Shown here piece by piece: positions 23,285-35,211 of a stretch of DNA of 64,000 nt (position 1 is its first letter; each line of letters begins with the position of its first letter). The stretch spans positions 62,001 through 126,000 of the forward strand of contig JADJXJ010000003.1 of assembly GCA_016715945.1 (NCBI GenBank), written 5' to 3'. The notes beneath the pieces were generated by a model. That model searched no databases and was not told where the DNA came from. It worked only from the letters and a program-made list of their open reading frames with translations. Made by a program: the position numbers and the translations under genes. This DNA is from Bacteroidota bacterium. GTDB lineage: Bacteria > Bacteroidota > Bacteroidia > Bacteroidales > F082.

Positions 23285-26240
23285 GCGTTTTGGTTTTTGC
23301 GTGACCCGGAAAGCGGAGCCTGGCCAGGGTTCCGGCAGCTTGGCCCGATTCCGAGAACAGGTCGGTAATTTCGAGTCTGATTTGGGTTTGTCTGCTTTTG
23401 TTGATCAAAAATATCCTTTTTTCGGTGATGGGCAGGCCAAGCGAGGACTTTTTTTCCGGACGCAGTTTGGCTGCTGCGGCCCGCCCAATGCCATTGTCTT
23501 CAACTTCAGCCAGCAGGTCTTGTCCCTCCAGCCTGAAACGCAGCTCGATTTTTCCGCCGCTTTCGAGCGCTTTCAGGCCGTGTTGTATGGCATTTTCGAC
23601 CAGGGGCTGGATGAGAAATACAGGGATCAAGGTTTTTTCGGTGTCTATCTGCGGGTCGCACGTAATCGCGTAGGTGAAACTTTGATGCGCCCGTGCCGAC
23701 TCGAGCTCAAGGTATTGGCCCAAAAGCTGCATTTCGGCAGCCAGACTGGTGTCGGGTTTTTGGGCATTATCGAGCATGGCACGCATAAACCCGGCAAAGC
23801 GCGAAAGATAGCGGCTCGAAGCCAGCTTGTCGTTTTCGACAATGAAACGTTGCACCGTGTTGAGGGCGTTGAAAATGAAATGTGGATTCATCTGCAAGGC
23901 CAAAGCCTCCTGCTGGAAGCGCCACATGTCGTTGAGCAAGTTGCGTTGCCTCAGAATCTGACGACCCACCAGGTAAACAATGCCCGACATAAGCAAGATG
24001 CCTGTCAGCACCATCAAGGCGATAAACCACCATTGTTTCCAGTAAGGTTTCAGCACACGGACAAAAATCTTCTCAGATGCCGGCGACCAGCTGCCATCAG
24101 GGTTTCTTACTTCTACTTCGAACACATAATTTCCTGGTGGGAGAAAAGGATAGGCGGCAGTCGTTTGCTGGTTGACGACCCATTCGCTTTCCAGCCCCAG
24201 CAGCCGATGCCTGTAGGTATGACGTTCCTGCAGGAAAAAGGATATGGCGAAATAATTGATTATTAGATTGTTATCGCTATACTTTAATTCAATTCGCTGG
24301 TCAAAATCTCTAACTTGCAGTCGGCCGGCCGCAACAGCGGTTATGTGACAGGGCATGCGGATGCGTTGGAGCAGGTTGGTATCGGGGACAAGAAAACTGA
24401 TAAACCCGGCACTTGCGGCCACGATGCGGTTGTTGCCCACGGTCATGGCCGAAACCTCGTTGGCAAGCAGTCCATAACCCGCCGTGATGTTTTGTATCAG
24501 CCTGAGGCTGTCGCCACTGCGGTGATCAGGAGCAACAATCGAGATGCCTCTGTTGGTTCCGGCCACCAGAAGATTGCCTTTAAACTCAAGAAATGAAACC
24601 GAAGAAGAGGGCAAACCACTTTGCCTGCCGAATTTAATCAGGGTATCGGGAGTAAGCAGCATCAGGCCGGCCTGACGGGTACCAATCCACAAGCTGTCGT
24701 TGCGGTACCTCAGGGCTGTGATGCGTGTTTCAGGAAGACCAAACTGAAGCTGTTTTTCAAGCCTGCCATTGGCATAAAGGTACAAACCTTTCTGGCTGCC
24801 TACAAACACCCTGCCGTCTGGTGCTGTCTCCAGAGCTTCGACCCTGTGGGTGATTCCTTCTCCGGTGTTTGGCACCCAGATATCTCCATTTTTTAATCCA
24901 TAAAATCCGGCGTAAGTGCCTACCCACAATATCCCGCTCGTGGTATCCATATGCAGATTTTTCACTCCGTAATTCTTCCAGGGCTGCCTCAGTGCTGCCA
25001 TAATTGGCAAATAGGTGTTTGTTTTCGTATCAAGACACAACAACCCCCTGTTGGTTCCCACCCATAACCTGCGGCCATCCGGATCGGGCTGGATGGCGCT
25101 GATGACGGTATCGCCCGCAGTTTTAAGCCGGTGGATTTGGTTTTGTGAAGCATCAAAACCTCCGAAAACGGCAAAAGAGGCATACCAGAGGGTGCCTTTT
25201 TTGTCGTATTTGAGATCAATTATTTTGTCCTGCCGGTACATATTTGGCGGCACAATCACCTTGTTTTGCTGCTCGGGGATGTAGAAAATACCCGAGTTGA
25301 GCGAGGTAAACCATAATCCGCCTTCTTGGTCGCGGCAGAACGACGAGATGGGTTCGCCGTCCAGAAATACTTCAATTTCATTGAGTTCCCTGTCCAGCAG
25401 TCTACCTCCGCCCCCTTGTGTAGATAGCCAGATGCGTCCGTCGTGGTCGAAACCCATGCGGATGATGGCATAGGGTAGCTTGCGGGCGCCAACGATGCGG
25501 CCTTTGCGGATATGCAAAAGCACATCTTTTTCGGAATAGTAGATGTCCGGCCCCTGATGCAGCAGGTTGTAGTGATGAACGAAGATCTTGGATTTGAAAT
25601 ACTTGCTTACGTTAAAGGTATCAGCAGGCGCATCGGGCCATTGCACGATGAGGGTGTCGGAGATGGGCAGGGCTGCAAAATCAATCATCAGTCGCCCGTC
25701 GGCAGCCGGAACCAGCATTGTTGTCCGGTTTTTTCTACGCGGATTCATCTTCATGATCTGGCCAGAGCTATCGATCCTGAAAAGCCCGGTATTTCGCAGC
25801 GAGAACCACAAACTGCCCTGGTGGTCTATTTCATAGTCTGTGATGAGGTTGTAGGTAGCCCTCAGGGTGTCGGAAATGTAGGAATGGAGTTTGTCGTTGA
25901 ATTGGTAGGGATAGATCCTGCCTTTGTGATGGTAACCAAGCAAGCCGTTGAGTGTGACAAACCAAACACGGTTGCGGAAGTCCTTATGAAGAATAAAAAT
26001 CGGATTCTCCGGCAGGCCATCGTACACATCGTATGTCTTGAACTGATACCCGTCGTAGCGCACCAGCCCGTGGTCGGTGCTGAACCACATATAGCCGTCA
26101 TCGTCCTGCAGGCCATAGTAAACCTCGCTGGATGGCAGGCCCTGGCGGCTGTCGTATTTTCGGAAAAAATGGTTTTGACCGGCCAGGGGGGTGATTCCGG
26201 ATGCGAAAAACAATACCAGAAGCAGGCTCAGGTTGCGCAT
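23277..26240 (-). CDS. Beta-propeller sensor histidine kinase (Y_Y_Y, LytS-type kinase)
   Basis: About 987 residues from the ATG at 26240 (MRNLSLLLVLFFASG...LAGQ, a signal peptide). A long periplasmic sensor follows, with two-component-propeller repeats (DGYMWFSTDHGLVRYDG, GILWVGTYAGFYGLKNG, DSLWIGTRQAGLM) and a Y_Y_Y-like domain (YRHRLLGLESEW, PPGNYVFEVEVRNPDG). One membrane helix lies near 741-763 (WWFIALMVLTGILLM). The cytoplasmic part is a His_kinase domain with His787 (NPHFIFNALNTVQ) and an ATPase domain (PLVENAIQHGL, DNGIG, GLPITEKRIF). It should phosphorylate the receiver encoded downstream. The signal is unknown. A consensus promoter lies upstream, within the gap to mnmA. Confidence 0.92.
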   Translation of the reverse strand: MRNLSLLLVLFFASGITPLAGQNHFFRKYDSRQGLPSSEVYYGLQDDDGYMWFSTDHGLVRYDGYQFKTYDVYDGLPENPIFILHKDFRNRVWFVTLNGLLGYHHKGRIYPYQFNDKLHSYISDTLRATYNLITDYEIDHQGSLWFSLRNTGLFRIDSSGQIMKMNPRRKNRTTMLVPAADGRLMIDFAALPISDTLIVQWPDAPADTFNVSKYFKSKIFVHHYNLLHQGPDIYYSEKDVLLHIRKGRIVGARKLPYAIIRMGFDHDGRIWLSTQGGGGRLLDRELNEIEVFLDGEPISSFCRDQEGGLWFTSLNSGIFYIPEQQNKVIVPPNMYRQDKIIDLKYDKKGTLWYASFAVFGGFDASQNQIHRLKTAGDTVISAIQPDPDGRRLWVGTNRGLLCLDTKTNTYLPIMAALRQPWKNYGVKNLHMDTTSGILWVGTYAGFYGLKNGDIWVPNTGEGITHRVEALETAPDGRVFVGSQKGLYLYANGRLEKQLQFGLPETRITALRYRNDSLWIGTRQAGLMLLTPDTLIKFGRQSGLPSSSVSFLEFKGNLLVAGTNRGISIVAPDHRSGDSLRLIQNITAGYGLLANEVSAMTVGNNRIVAASAGFISFLVPDTNLLQRIRMPCHITAVAAGRLQVRDFDQRIELKYSDNNLIINYFAISFFLQERHTYRHRLLGLESEWVVNQQTTAAYPFLPPGNYVFEVEVRNPDGSWSPASEKIFVRVLKPYWKQWWFIALMVLTGILLMSGIVYLVGRQILRQRNLLNDMWRFQQEALALQMNPHFIFNALNTVQRFIVENDKLASSRYLSRFAGFMRAMLDNAQKPDTSLAAEMQLLGQYLELESARAHQSFTYAITCDPQIDTEKTLIPVFLIQPLVENAIQHGLKALESGGKIELRFRLEGQDLLAEVEDNGIGRAAAAKLRPEKKSSLGLPITEKRIFLINKSRQTQIRLEITDLFSESGQAAGTLARLRFPGHAKTKTHG

Positions 26241-26261
26241 GTCGCAATGGGCTTGTTGCCA

Positions 26262-26293
26262 CAAATGTAACAAGCCGGAGTGCGAAAAACAAA
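26262..26293 (-). promoter_or_regulatory. Promoter of the sensor kinase/receiver operon
   Basis: On the minus strand TTTG (26293-26290) and TACATTTG (26269-26262) are 20 bases apart. The kinase ATG is at 26240, giving a leader of about 15 bases. It lies between the end of mnmA and the kinase, so the pair need not depend on mnmA transcription. Confidence 0.75.
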
Positions 26294-26307
26294 AAAACAG
26301 GTGTTTT

Positions 26308-27375
26308 TTAAGGCGCCTCGGCAATCACCCCGCTGCCGAGACAATAGGGCAGTTCGGGGTGATAAACAACCCCAAACTGTCCGGGTGCAATGCCGGCAAT
26401 AGGTTGCGCCGACTGCAACATCAGCATTCCTTGCCTGAGCCGGACGGTACCTTTGTAAAAGTCGGGCTGGTGACGAATCTTGAAACGCACCGGCTGGCCT
26501 TCTTCCAGACGGAAGCTGTCGTGCAGCAGGTGCATGTCGGTGAGCCATACCTGATCCGAAAGCAGCGACTCGGGATGGACGGCATTTGAAACATACACCA
26601 CATTTTCGTTTACATCCTTTTTCACCACGTACCAGGGGCCGCCGCTGAGGCCCAGTCCTTTGCGCTGACCGATGGTATGAAACCAGAAACCTTTGTGCTG
26701 TCCGAGGACCTTGCCTGTTTCGAGCTCCACGATTTTTCCCGGGCGCTCGCCTGTGTACCGGCGGATAAACTCGTTGTAATTGATCTTTCCCAAAAAGCAG
26801 ATCCCTTGGCTGTCAGGGCGATGTGCCGAGGGCAGGCGCATTTTTTCGGCTATGGCGCGTACCTCGGCTTTGGTCAGGTCGCCCAGCGGAAACATCAGCT
26901 TGCTGAGCTGGCTTTGGGTGATGCGTGCCAGAAAATAGGTCTGATCTTTTACCTGATCGGCTGCACACCCCAGTAACCGTATATTGTCCTGCTCCAGAAT
27001 GCGGGCGTAATGACCTGTGCTGATGCGATCGAACTGGTTGCCAAAGCGCTCTTCGAAGGCGCCAAACTTGATCATCCGGTTGCACATCACATCGGGGTTA
27101 GGGGTCAGGCCTTTTTTCACCGCATCAATGGTGTAGGCCACCACCCGTTCCCAATATTCCTTCTGCAGGTCAACAGTGATGAAATGACAATCGTATTTGT
27201 CTGCAATATAGGAAGTTATCTCGATATCTTCTTCCGACGGACAATCGGTATAGCCTGGCACATCTTCCATGCCGATCTTGATATAAAAGATCACCGGATC
27301 GAAGCCCTGTGCCTTGAGCAAGGGGATGGTGACCGAGCTATCCACTCCGCCGGAAACCAAAGCGGCTATTTCCAT
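26308..27375 (-). CDS. mnmA: tRNA-specific 2-thiouridylase MnmA
   Basis: About 355 residues from the ATG at 27375 (MEIAALVSGGVDSS); an in-frame ATG seven codons upstream is less typical. SGGVDSS is the PP-loop that activates the wobble uridine with ATP. The two catalytic cysteines are in TPNPDVMCNRMIKFG and in QGICFLG, with the expected spacing. The C-terminal domains (HTIGQRKGLG and the beta-barrel ending GQFGVVYHPE) fit the family. It makes s2U34 in tRNA for Lys, Glu and Gln, with sulfur from a cysteine desulfurase relay. It is divergent from kbl across a short gap. Confidence 0.95.
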   Translation of the reverse strand: MEIAALVSGGVDSSVTIPLLKAQGFDPVIFYIKIGMEDVPGYTDCPSEEDIEITSYIADKYDCHFITVDLQKEYWERVVAYTIDAVKKGLTPNPDVMCNRMIKFGAFEERFGNQFDRISTGHYARILEQDNIRLLGCAADQVKDQTYFLARITQSQLSKLMFPLGDLTKAEVRAIAEKMRLPSAHRPDSQGICFLGKINYNEFIRRYTGERPGKIVELETGKVLGQHKGFWFHTIGQRKGLGLSGGPWYVVKKDVNENVVYVSNAVHPESLLSDQVWLTDMHLLHDSFRLEEGQPVRFKIRHQPDFYKGTVRLRQGMLMLQSAQPIAGIAPGQFGVVYHPELPYCLGSGVIAEAP

Positions 27376-27441
27376 GAGTTTCAGTTTGCGGTGCAAAGTT
27401 CGTCATTTTGACCAAACAGGCCCTTGTTGCCGGCGCAACGG

Positions 27442-27472
27442 TTTGCAATGCCGGTGAAAAAGCGTACCTTTG
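27442..27472 (+). promoter_or_regulatory. Promoter of kbl
   Basis: TTTG (27442-27445) and TACCTTTG (27465-27472) are exactly 19 bases apart, a full match to the Bacteroidota consensus. The kbl ATG is at 27524, giving a leader of about 45 bases. Confidence 0.82.
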
Positions 27473-27523
27473 GTGATTCAATTAACAAACCGCATCCATC
27501 TGTAAACCAATACAAAACAGCAT

Positions 27524-28714
27524 ATGTACGGTAAGATACAACAACACTTGCAACAGGAGCTCGAAGCCATCAGGCAGGCAGGCCTGTACAAAAGCGAACG
27601 CATCATCGTGAGTCCGCAAAACGCCGAAATCACCCTTAACACCGGTCAGCGTGTGCTCAACTTTTGCGCCAACAACTATCTGGGCTTGTCCGACAACCCA
27701 AAGCTGATTGAAGCAGCAAAAAAAGCCCTTGATACCCATGGATTTGGCATGAGTTCGGTGCGATTTATCTGCGGCACCCAGGACCTGCACAAAACCCTCG
27801 AACGCAAGGTGGCCGAGTTTTTTGGTACGGAAGATACTATCCTTTATGCTGCTGCCTTCGATGCCAATGGCGGCGTTTTCGAACCGCTGTTTGGCGAAGA
27901 GGATGCGATTATTTCCGATGCGCTCAACCATGCCTCCATCATCGACGGGGTGCGGCTCAGCAAGGCAAAGCGCTACCGCTACGCCAATGCCGATATGGAA
28001 GATCTGGAAAGGCAACTCATTGAAGCACAGGCACAACGCTTCCGCATCATTGTGACCGACGGCGTTTTTTCGATGGACGGCAATGTGGCTCCGATGGATA
28101 AGATTGTGGAATTGGCCGAAAAATACGACGCCCTGGTGATGGTGGACGAGTGCCATTCGGCTGGTGTGGTGGGCGAAACCGGCAGGGGTGTAACCGAACT
28201 GTTCAACATCCGCGGCAAGGTGGATATCATCACCGGTACACTGGGGAAAGCCTTTGGCGGTGCCATTGGCGGATTTACGACAGGCCGGAAGGAAATCATC
28301 GAACTTTTGCGCCAGCGCTCACGCCCCTATCTGTTCAGCAACTCCCTGCCGCCTGTGGTGGTGGCTGCCGGCATCCGAATGTTCGAGATGATGGACGAAA
28401 CCAACGAGCTGCAGGAAAAACTCCATGCCAATACGGTCTATTTCATGGAAAAAATGCTGGCAGCCGGGTTCGATATCAAGCCCACCCAGTCGGCCATTTG
28501 CGCGGTGATGCTTTACGATGCACCGCTGTCGCAAAAGATGGCTGCCCGGCTGCTCGACGAAGGCATCTACGTGATTGGCTTCTACTATCCGGTGGTGCCC
28601 AAAGGACAGGCCCGCATCCGGGTACAGCTCTCGGCAGCGCACGAAAAAGAACACCTCGACAAAGCCATTGCCGCATTTACCAAAGTGGGCCGCGAACTGG
28701 GTGTAATTAAGTAA
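27524..28714 (+). CDS. kbl: Glycine C-acetyltransferase (2-amino-3-ketobutyrate CoA ligase)
   Basis: A 396-residue PLP enzyme of the alpha-oxoamine synthase family. NFCANNYLGLSDNP is the N-terminal substrate segment and SSVRFICGTQDLHKTLE is typical of Kbl rather than of 8-amino-7-oxononanoate synthase. DECHSAG holds the PLP-ring Asp/His region and Lys242 in TGTLGKAFGG is the Schiff-base lysine. It cleaves 2-amino-3-oxobutyrate with CoA to glycine and acetyl-CoA, the second step of threonine breakdown. The usual partner, threonine dehydrogenase, is not in the window. It ends in a terminator before acpS. Confidence 0.92.
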   Translation: MYGKIQQHLQQELEAIRQAGLYKSERIIVSPQNAEITLNTGQRVLNFCANNYLGLSDNPKLIEAAKKALDTHGFGMSSVRFICGTQDLHKTLERKVAEFFGTEDTILYAAAFDANGGVFEPLFGEEDAIISDALNHASIIDGVRLSKAKRYRYANADMEDLERQLIEAQAQRFRIIVTDGVFSMDGNVAPMDKIVELAEKYDALVMVDECHSAGVVGETGRGVTELFNIRGKVDIITGTLGKAFGGAIGGFTTGRKEIIELLRQRSRPYLFSNSLPPVVVAAGIRMFEMMDETNELQEKLHANTVYFMEKMLAAGFDIKPTQSAICAVMLYDAPLSQKMAARLLDEGIYVIGFYYPVVPKGQARIRVQLSAAHEKEHLDKAIAAFTKVGRELGVIK

Positions 28715-28734
28715 TAATAAGGCACATACAGACG

Positions 28735-28768
28735 GGCCGGCGGTTCTTACTCCCGGCCTGTTTTTTTG
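28735..28768 (+). terminator. Intrinsic terminator after kbl
   Basis: GGCCGG and CCGGCC pair around a loop of about a dozen bases and are followed by TGTTTTTTT. The acpS start is 40 bases further on. Confidence 0.75.
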
Positions 28769-28807
28769 ATTACCACAGCGAGCTGATCATAAATAACAAG
28801 CCCAACC

Positions 28808-29188
28808 ATGATCTACGGCATAGGGACAGACATCATCGAAGTAAGCCGGATGGAACGCCAGCTCTCGAACACAACCGGCCTGAAGGAAAAGCTCTTTACG
28901 GCGCGCGAGCAGGAATATGCCGAGGCCCGGAGTACGCGTTTTCAGCATTATGCAGCGCGTTTTGCCGCAAAAGAAGCATTCTTCAAAGCCCTGGGCACGG
29001 GCTATCGCTTCGGCATGGCCTTTACCGAAGTGGAAGTGCTCAACGATGCGCTGGGAAAACCGGTGCTGGAGTTTTCCGGCAAAGTGAAGGAATATCTGGA
29101 AAAAGAAGGCCTCAGCCGCATTCACCTGAGCATCTCGCACGTGAAGGAGATGGCCAATGCGTTCGTGGTCATCGAAAAAGGAGATTAA
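28808..29188 (+). CDS. acpS: Holo-[acyl-carrier-protein] synthase
   Basis: A 126-residue protein of normal AcpS length. GIGTDIIEVSRM carries the Mg-binding Asp and RFAAKEAFFKALGTG carries the second acidic residue and the CoA-binding lysine. HLSISH near the C-terminus is the family's third motif. It moves 4'-phosphopantetheine from CoA to the serine of apo-ACP and so activates fatty-acid synthesis. It lies alone between the kbl terminator and the convergent mutase operon. I see no clear promoter box in the 40 bases upstream. Confidence 0.95.
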   Translation: MIYGIGTDIIEVSRMERQLSNTTGLKEKLFTAREQEYAEARSTRFQHYAARFAAKEAFFKALGTGYRFGMAFTEVEVLNDALGKPVLEFSGKVKEYLEKEGLSRIHLSISHVKEMANAFVVIEKGD

Positions 29189-29403
29189 CCCAGGGAGGGT
29201 TCGTTGTTGTGGCTCCCGGCATGATTTGCGCGCAGATTCCGTTGCAGGGCAGCATCATTGAATCAACAGAACTTTTATATCCTGGGGTGACTTTCGTAGA
29301 AATTTCTCATGCGTTCCATTCCGGTGCGGCTTGCTCAGGGAAAGCGATTGTTCCTGTGTGCGCCTGATTGTCAGAAGCGAGAAAAGCTGCACTTGGCAGC
29401 CTC

Positions 29404-29440
29404 AAAAAAACAACTGCAGAACCCTGAAGCCCTGCAGTTG
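29404..29440 (-). terminator. Terminator of the methylmalonyl-CoA mutase operon
   Basis: CAACTGCAG (29411-29419) and CTGCAGTTG (29432-29440) form a perfect 9-bp stem. On the minus strand the stem is followed by seven T residues, 30 bases after the stop codon of the large subunit. Confidence 0.88.
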
Positions 29441-29469
29441 TTGGATGCGGAAAACAAAAAATCAGTTTG

Positions 29470-31623
<2,154 letters not shown>

Positions 31624-31644
31624 CTTTCGTTGGTGTTTGGTGGG

Positions 31645-33531
31645 TTAGGCAATTCCAAGTTTCTGTTGAAAACCTTTCAGGGTTTCGAGCACATTGGAGC
31701 GCACGTGGATGAAGTTTTCGAAACCAGCTGCTTTGAGGGTTTCGGTCAGTTCGGCGGGATAGCCAGCCAGCACAACGATAGTCTCGTTTTTCAATGCCTC
31801 GAAGATGGGAAGGGCAATGGTGGCATATTCTTCGTCGGAACTGCAGATGACCACAATTTCCGGTTTTTCGTTACGCGCAGCGGCTATGCCTTCGTCAATG
31901 CTGGCAAAACCGTTGTTGTCCACCACTTCATAGCCTGCGCAGGCAAAAAAGTTGCATGCAAAGGTGGAACGTGCCCTGCGCATGGCCAGGTTGCCAAAGG
32001 TGAACATCCAGGCCACCGGACGTTTGTGTGCGAGGCTGTACATATCAGTCTGATAGCGAAGGGCTTCAAATTCCTGGGCGCCGCGCCATGTTTTGATGGT
32101 GCTGATCTCGGCATCGGCGGCTGCCTGGTCGGTTGGGGCAAAGATGGCGGGGTCGAGGGGTTTGGTGATGCGTTCGGTGAAGTTGGGATATTGGTTTACG
32201 CCCAGCAAAATTTCCTTGCGGTTGGCCGCATTGTCGCGCCTTTTGCGGGCGGTGTCGGCCAGCATTTGCTGAATTACATTTTTACGCATGGCCTCCACAT
32301 ATCCGCCTTCGTCCTGAATCTGCAAAAAGCGATTCCAGGCTTCTTCGGCCAGGGTATCGGTAAGCTTGTCGAGATAGAACGAACCAGCTGCCGGGTCGGC
32401 CACTTTGTCGAGATACGACTCTTCGCGCAGCACCAGTTGCTGGTTGCGCGCAATGCGTTCCGAAAATTCGGTGGTCGGCTCGAACACTTCGTTGAAAGGC
32501 AGCACACGGAACGAATCAACCCCGGCCAGCACAGCCGACATGGTGCCGGTGGTGGTGCGCAGCATGTTCACGTAGGGGTCGTACACAGTAAAGTTCCAGG
32601 TGCTGTTTTCGGCATGGATAAACATCCGGCCGTTCATGGCATCGTTGAGGCCGTAGGCATTCACCAGGTGTGCCCACAGCAGGCGGTAGGCCCTGATTTT
32701 TGCCATTTCCATGAAATAATTTGAACCCACCGCCAGGTTGAATTTCATTTTCGGGGCTACCTGGCCGATAAACAGGCCTTTATCGGTAAGGCGGGTGAGG
32801 TATTCGGCAGCCATCGACAGGGTAAAGGCCATTTCCTGGGTGATGGTGGCTCCGGCATTGGCAAAAAGCCTGCCGTTGACACTCAATACCCTGAATGCCG
32901 GAAGACGCTCGGCAGCTTTGGCCAGCTCGTAGGCCAGACTGAAATCGGCCTCTTCGTTGTCGTACCACTTTCCGCGGCGGCTGAAGCGGCCGAGGGGGTC
33001 GTATTCCACCGATCCCCGTACTTTTTCCGGCAGGCGGTTGTATTTGCGCACCAGCTGATCCATAAACCGGACGAGGCTCAACTGGTCGGGCGAGTTGCTG
33101 AAATTAACTTCCGCAATGTCAACACGGATATTCTTCAGCAGCGCCTCGATGTCGTCTATGGTGTAGGACCTTTTGCAATCGAGCCTGAATCCCAGGGCAT
33201 CCACGCCCTTCATGAGCAGGGCAAGCGCCTTTTCGTTGGCGGTGGCAATGTCGTCCACCACAATGTCTTCGCGCACCAGCCAGTCGTTGCCTGCGGGTTT
33301 GTTGCCCCTGACAAACGGAAAACTTCCGGGCAGGTTGTGACGCCAAGGAACTTCGTTGAGGTGTTCCATGCGGTAGTAGGGCCTGACCGAAAAACCTTCG
33401 GCTGTTTTCCAAACCAGTTTCTTTTCGTAATCAGCGCCTTTGAGGTCTTTGATGATCTGCACTTCCCATTCTTCCGTGCTGACCGGTGGAAACTCGGCGA
33501 ACAGCTTATTGATTTCCTGTTCCATACGCAT
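31645..33531 (-). CDS. mutA: Methylmalonyl-CoA mutase, small subunit
   Basis: A 628-residue homologue of the large subunit that keeps the barrel (GFSVRPYYRMEHL, the MEMAKIRAYRLLWA and AENSTWNFTVYDPYVNMLR segments) and a Rossmann-like C-terminal domain, but lacks the DxHxxG cobalamin motif, as expected for the non-catalytic chain. A start two codons later (33525, MEQEINKLF) is equally possible. It is first in a two-gene operon, 21 bases before the large subunit; a -7 box lies about 70 bases upstream. Confidence 0.95.
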   Translation of the reverse strand: MRMEQEINKLFAEFPPVSTEEWEVQIIKDLKGADYEKKLVWKTAEGFSVRPYYRMEHLNEVPWRHNLPGSFPFVRGNKPAGNDWLVREDIVVDDIATANEKALALLMKGVDALGFRLDCKRSYTIDDIEALLKNIRVDIAEVNFSNSPDQLSLVRFMDQLVRKYNRLPEKVRGSVEYDPLGRFSRRGKWYDNEEADFSLAYELAKAAERLPAFRVLSVNGRLFANAGATITQEMAFTLSMAAEYLTRLTDKGLFIGQVAPKMKFNLAVGSNYFMEMAKIRAYRLLWAHLVNAYGLNDAMNGRMFIHAENSTWNFTVYDPYVNMLRTTTGTMSAVLAGVDSFRVLPFNEVFEPTTEFSERIARNQQLVLREESYLDKVADPAAGSFYLDKLTDTLAEEAWNRFLQIQDEGGYVEAMRKNVIQQMLADTARKRRDNAANRKEILLGVNQYPNFTERITKPLDPAIFAPTDQAAADAEISTIKTWRGAQEFEALRYQTDMYSLAHKRPVAWMFTFGNLAMRRARSTFACNFFACAGYEVVDNNGFASIDEGIAAARNEKPEIVVICSSDEEYATIALPIFEALKNETIVVLAGYPAELTETLKAAGFENFIHVRSNVLETLKGFQQKLGIA

Positions 33532-33597
33532 TAAATTGTTTTTTGCTGAAAATCAGCAACATATTTACTTTGCCCTGAAATTCAGCGGGTTTGGCGG

Positions 33598-33605
33598 CAA
33601 AATTA
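33598..33605 (-). promoter_or_regulatory. -7 box upstream of the mutase operon
   Basis: On the minus strand TAATTTTG matches TAnnTTTG. It lies 66 bases before the small-subunit start; two small hairpins (GCTGA/TCAGC and CTGAAATTCAG) are in the leader between. No TTTG is found at the standard distance. Confidence 0.5.
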
Positions 33606-33696
33606 AGGTAAAAAAACCAATGTTATCCGGCTCGGACCGCAGAATTGTTAAATATTTCACAATATCAGGTTGTAAGGCGCAGCAGGTGGTCGGGAA

Positions 33697-35205
33697 TCAA
33701 TTCCGCCTGAAGATGTCGTTTTTGTTGAGCGGGCGGAGCTCCTCCAGCCATTGAAAACCTTTGAGTTTGTCCTCGCCCGGCGGCAGTTCGTTTTCCGGAT
33801 ACATTACTTCGGTGGGGGCGGAAAAGTAGATGATGCGTTTGATGGTTCGGTTTTCGAGCTCTATGCGCATGGTGCTCGATTTGGCAAGGTTGATACCGAT
33901 AAGGGTGCCGTCGTTTTCGCGCACCCAATACACGGTTTGGGCGTTGCCGTCCACGAAAATGCGGTCGAGTTCGTTGTTCTCAAACCAGCCGATCATCGTC
34001 TTGCCTTTGATCTGGTTGTAGCCTTTGATGCTGTCGAGCGAAACGATGAAGGCATTGTTGTGCAGCACCAGCGAGTCGAGCTGGTTGTTGCGGTTGGTGA
34101 TAAAAACCGAATCGGCTGTGAGCTGGTTTTCGTCGCTCCAGAGCACGGGTTGTTTGTACATGCGCATGGTGCTGTCGGCGGTGGTGTACACCAGGGAGTC
34201 GCACAGGCCCTGAATGCTCTGCCGGTAAAAACGCACCCCGTAGTATGCCTTGAACATGGTTACATCGCGCTCTTTGGTAAAAAAGCTGAACAAGGTGTCG
34301 GCATGCATATAAAGGGTGTCGGTTTTGTCGTAGGAGAGCAGCCTGGCTTCGCCGGTCACAAATGAGCGGCCTTCGTCTTCCCAAAGTTTGCCCAGATCGC
34401 CTTCCACAATCAGCCGGTTGGTGGTGTCTGTCATGGAGACGTTCCCTTTGGCATCGGCAAACCCGATGGTACGGTCGTAGAAGATGTCATCGGCCTTCAC
34501 CGTTTGTTGCTGGGTATCGAGGCGGTTGTTTTTGGTGAGCCTTGCCTGGTCGCGGCCGGTATGGTACCAGCCGTATTCGGTGTAAATATTGCTTTCTTCG
34601 CCCCGGATGAGGGTAGGACCGTAGAAGTACGCCATCTCGGAATTGGTGTTATACACCATGGTATCGTTGTAAATGGTGTACTCGGGATTGATCAGCTCGA
34701 CGTCTTTGGCAAAATAAAAGGTTTTCAGGTCGGAGCGGTAGTAACCGCGTTTGCTTTTCAGTTTGTTTTCGCCGCTGGTTATCAGTCCGTTATTCGGGTA
34801 AGTAGCCAGTCGTGTCAGCCTGTTGTAGATGAGGTACTGGGTTTCGAGGGTGGTGGTATCGTCCACCAGTTTCACGTTGCCAAACAGTTCGGCAGTGCGG
34901 GCTTCGCCATTGTAGAGCAGGCGGTCGCTGTAGATGTTCAGCGTGTCGCTTATCTTGATGTGGACGTTGCCGAAGGCTTCAAAGTTGCGGGTTTGCTGGT
35001 TGAGGTAGGCGCTGTCGCAATAGAATAAGGTACTGTCCTGTCGCAGGATCACATTGCCGATGAGGCGCTCGGTATCGGGGCCGAGCTGCCGGTCGAAACG
35101 CTGCAGTCTGGCTCGCTCCACGTGAATGGTGGTGCGCTGCTGGGCAGTGAGCGCTCCGCACAGCAGCAAAAGATTGAGCAGAATGAACAGTCGCGACAGC
35201 TTCAT
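33697..35205 (-). CDS. OstA/LptA-like exported protein (LPS-transport family)
   Basis: About 502 residues from the ATG at 35205, which begins a clean signal peptide (MKLSRLFILLNLLLLCGALTAQ); longer in-frame starts are disfavoured because a promoter box lies right before this ATG. The mature protein shows repeated OstA/LptA beta-strand units: RLIGNVILRQDSTLFYCDSA, FEAFGNVHIKIS, AELFGNVKLVDDTT, and later GFADAKGNVSMTD and FVTGEARLLSYDKTD. In this family the GNV strands build a beta-jellyroll that carries lipopolysaccharide across the periplasm. It is larger than E. coli LptA and may be an LptA/LptD-N-like hybrid typical of Bacteroidota. It ends 165 bases before the mutase operon. Confidence 0.8.
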   Translation of the reverse strand: MKLSRLFILLNLLLLCGALTAQQRTTIHVERARLQRFDRQLGPDTERLIGNVILRQDSTLFYCDSAYLNQQTRNFEAFGNVHIKISDTLNIYSDRLLYNGEARTAELFGNVKLVDDTTTLETQYLIYNRLTRLATYPNNGLITSGENKLKSKRGYYRSDLKTFYFAKDVELINPEYTIYNDTMVYNTNSEMAYFYGPTLIRGEESNIYTEYGWYHTGRDQARLTKNNRLDTQQQTVKADDIFYDRTIGFADAKGNVSMTDTTNRLIVEGDLGKLWEDEGRSFVTGEARLLSYDKTDTLYMHADTLFSFFTKERDVTMFKAYYGVRFYRQSIQGLCDSLVYTTADSTMRMYKQPVLWSDENQLTADSVFITNRNNQLDSLVLHNNAFIVSLDSIKGYNQIKGKTMIGWFENNELDRIFVDGNAQTVYWVRENDGTLIGINLAKSSTMRIELENRTIKRIIYFSAPTEVMYPENELPPGEDKLKGFQWLEELRPLNKNDIFRRN

Positions 35206-35211
35206 CACCGG

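Noticed and set aside
33541..33700. Cobalamin riboswitch before the B12-dependent mutase operon
   Set aside because: The leader after the -7 box is only about 60 bases and shows no B12-box-like sequence; only two small hairpins are present.
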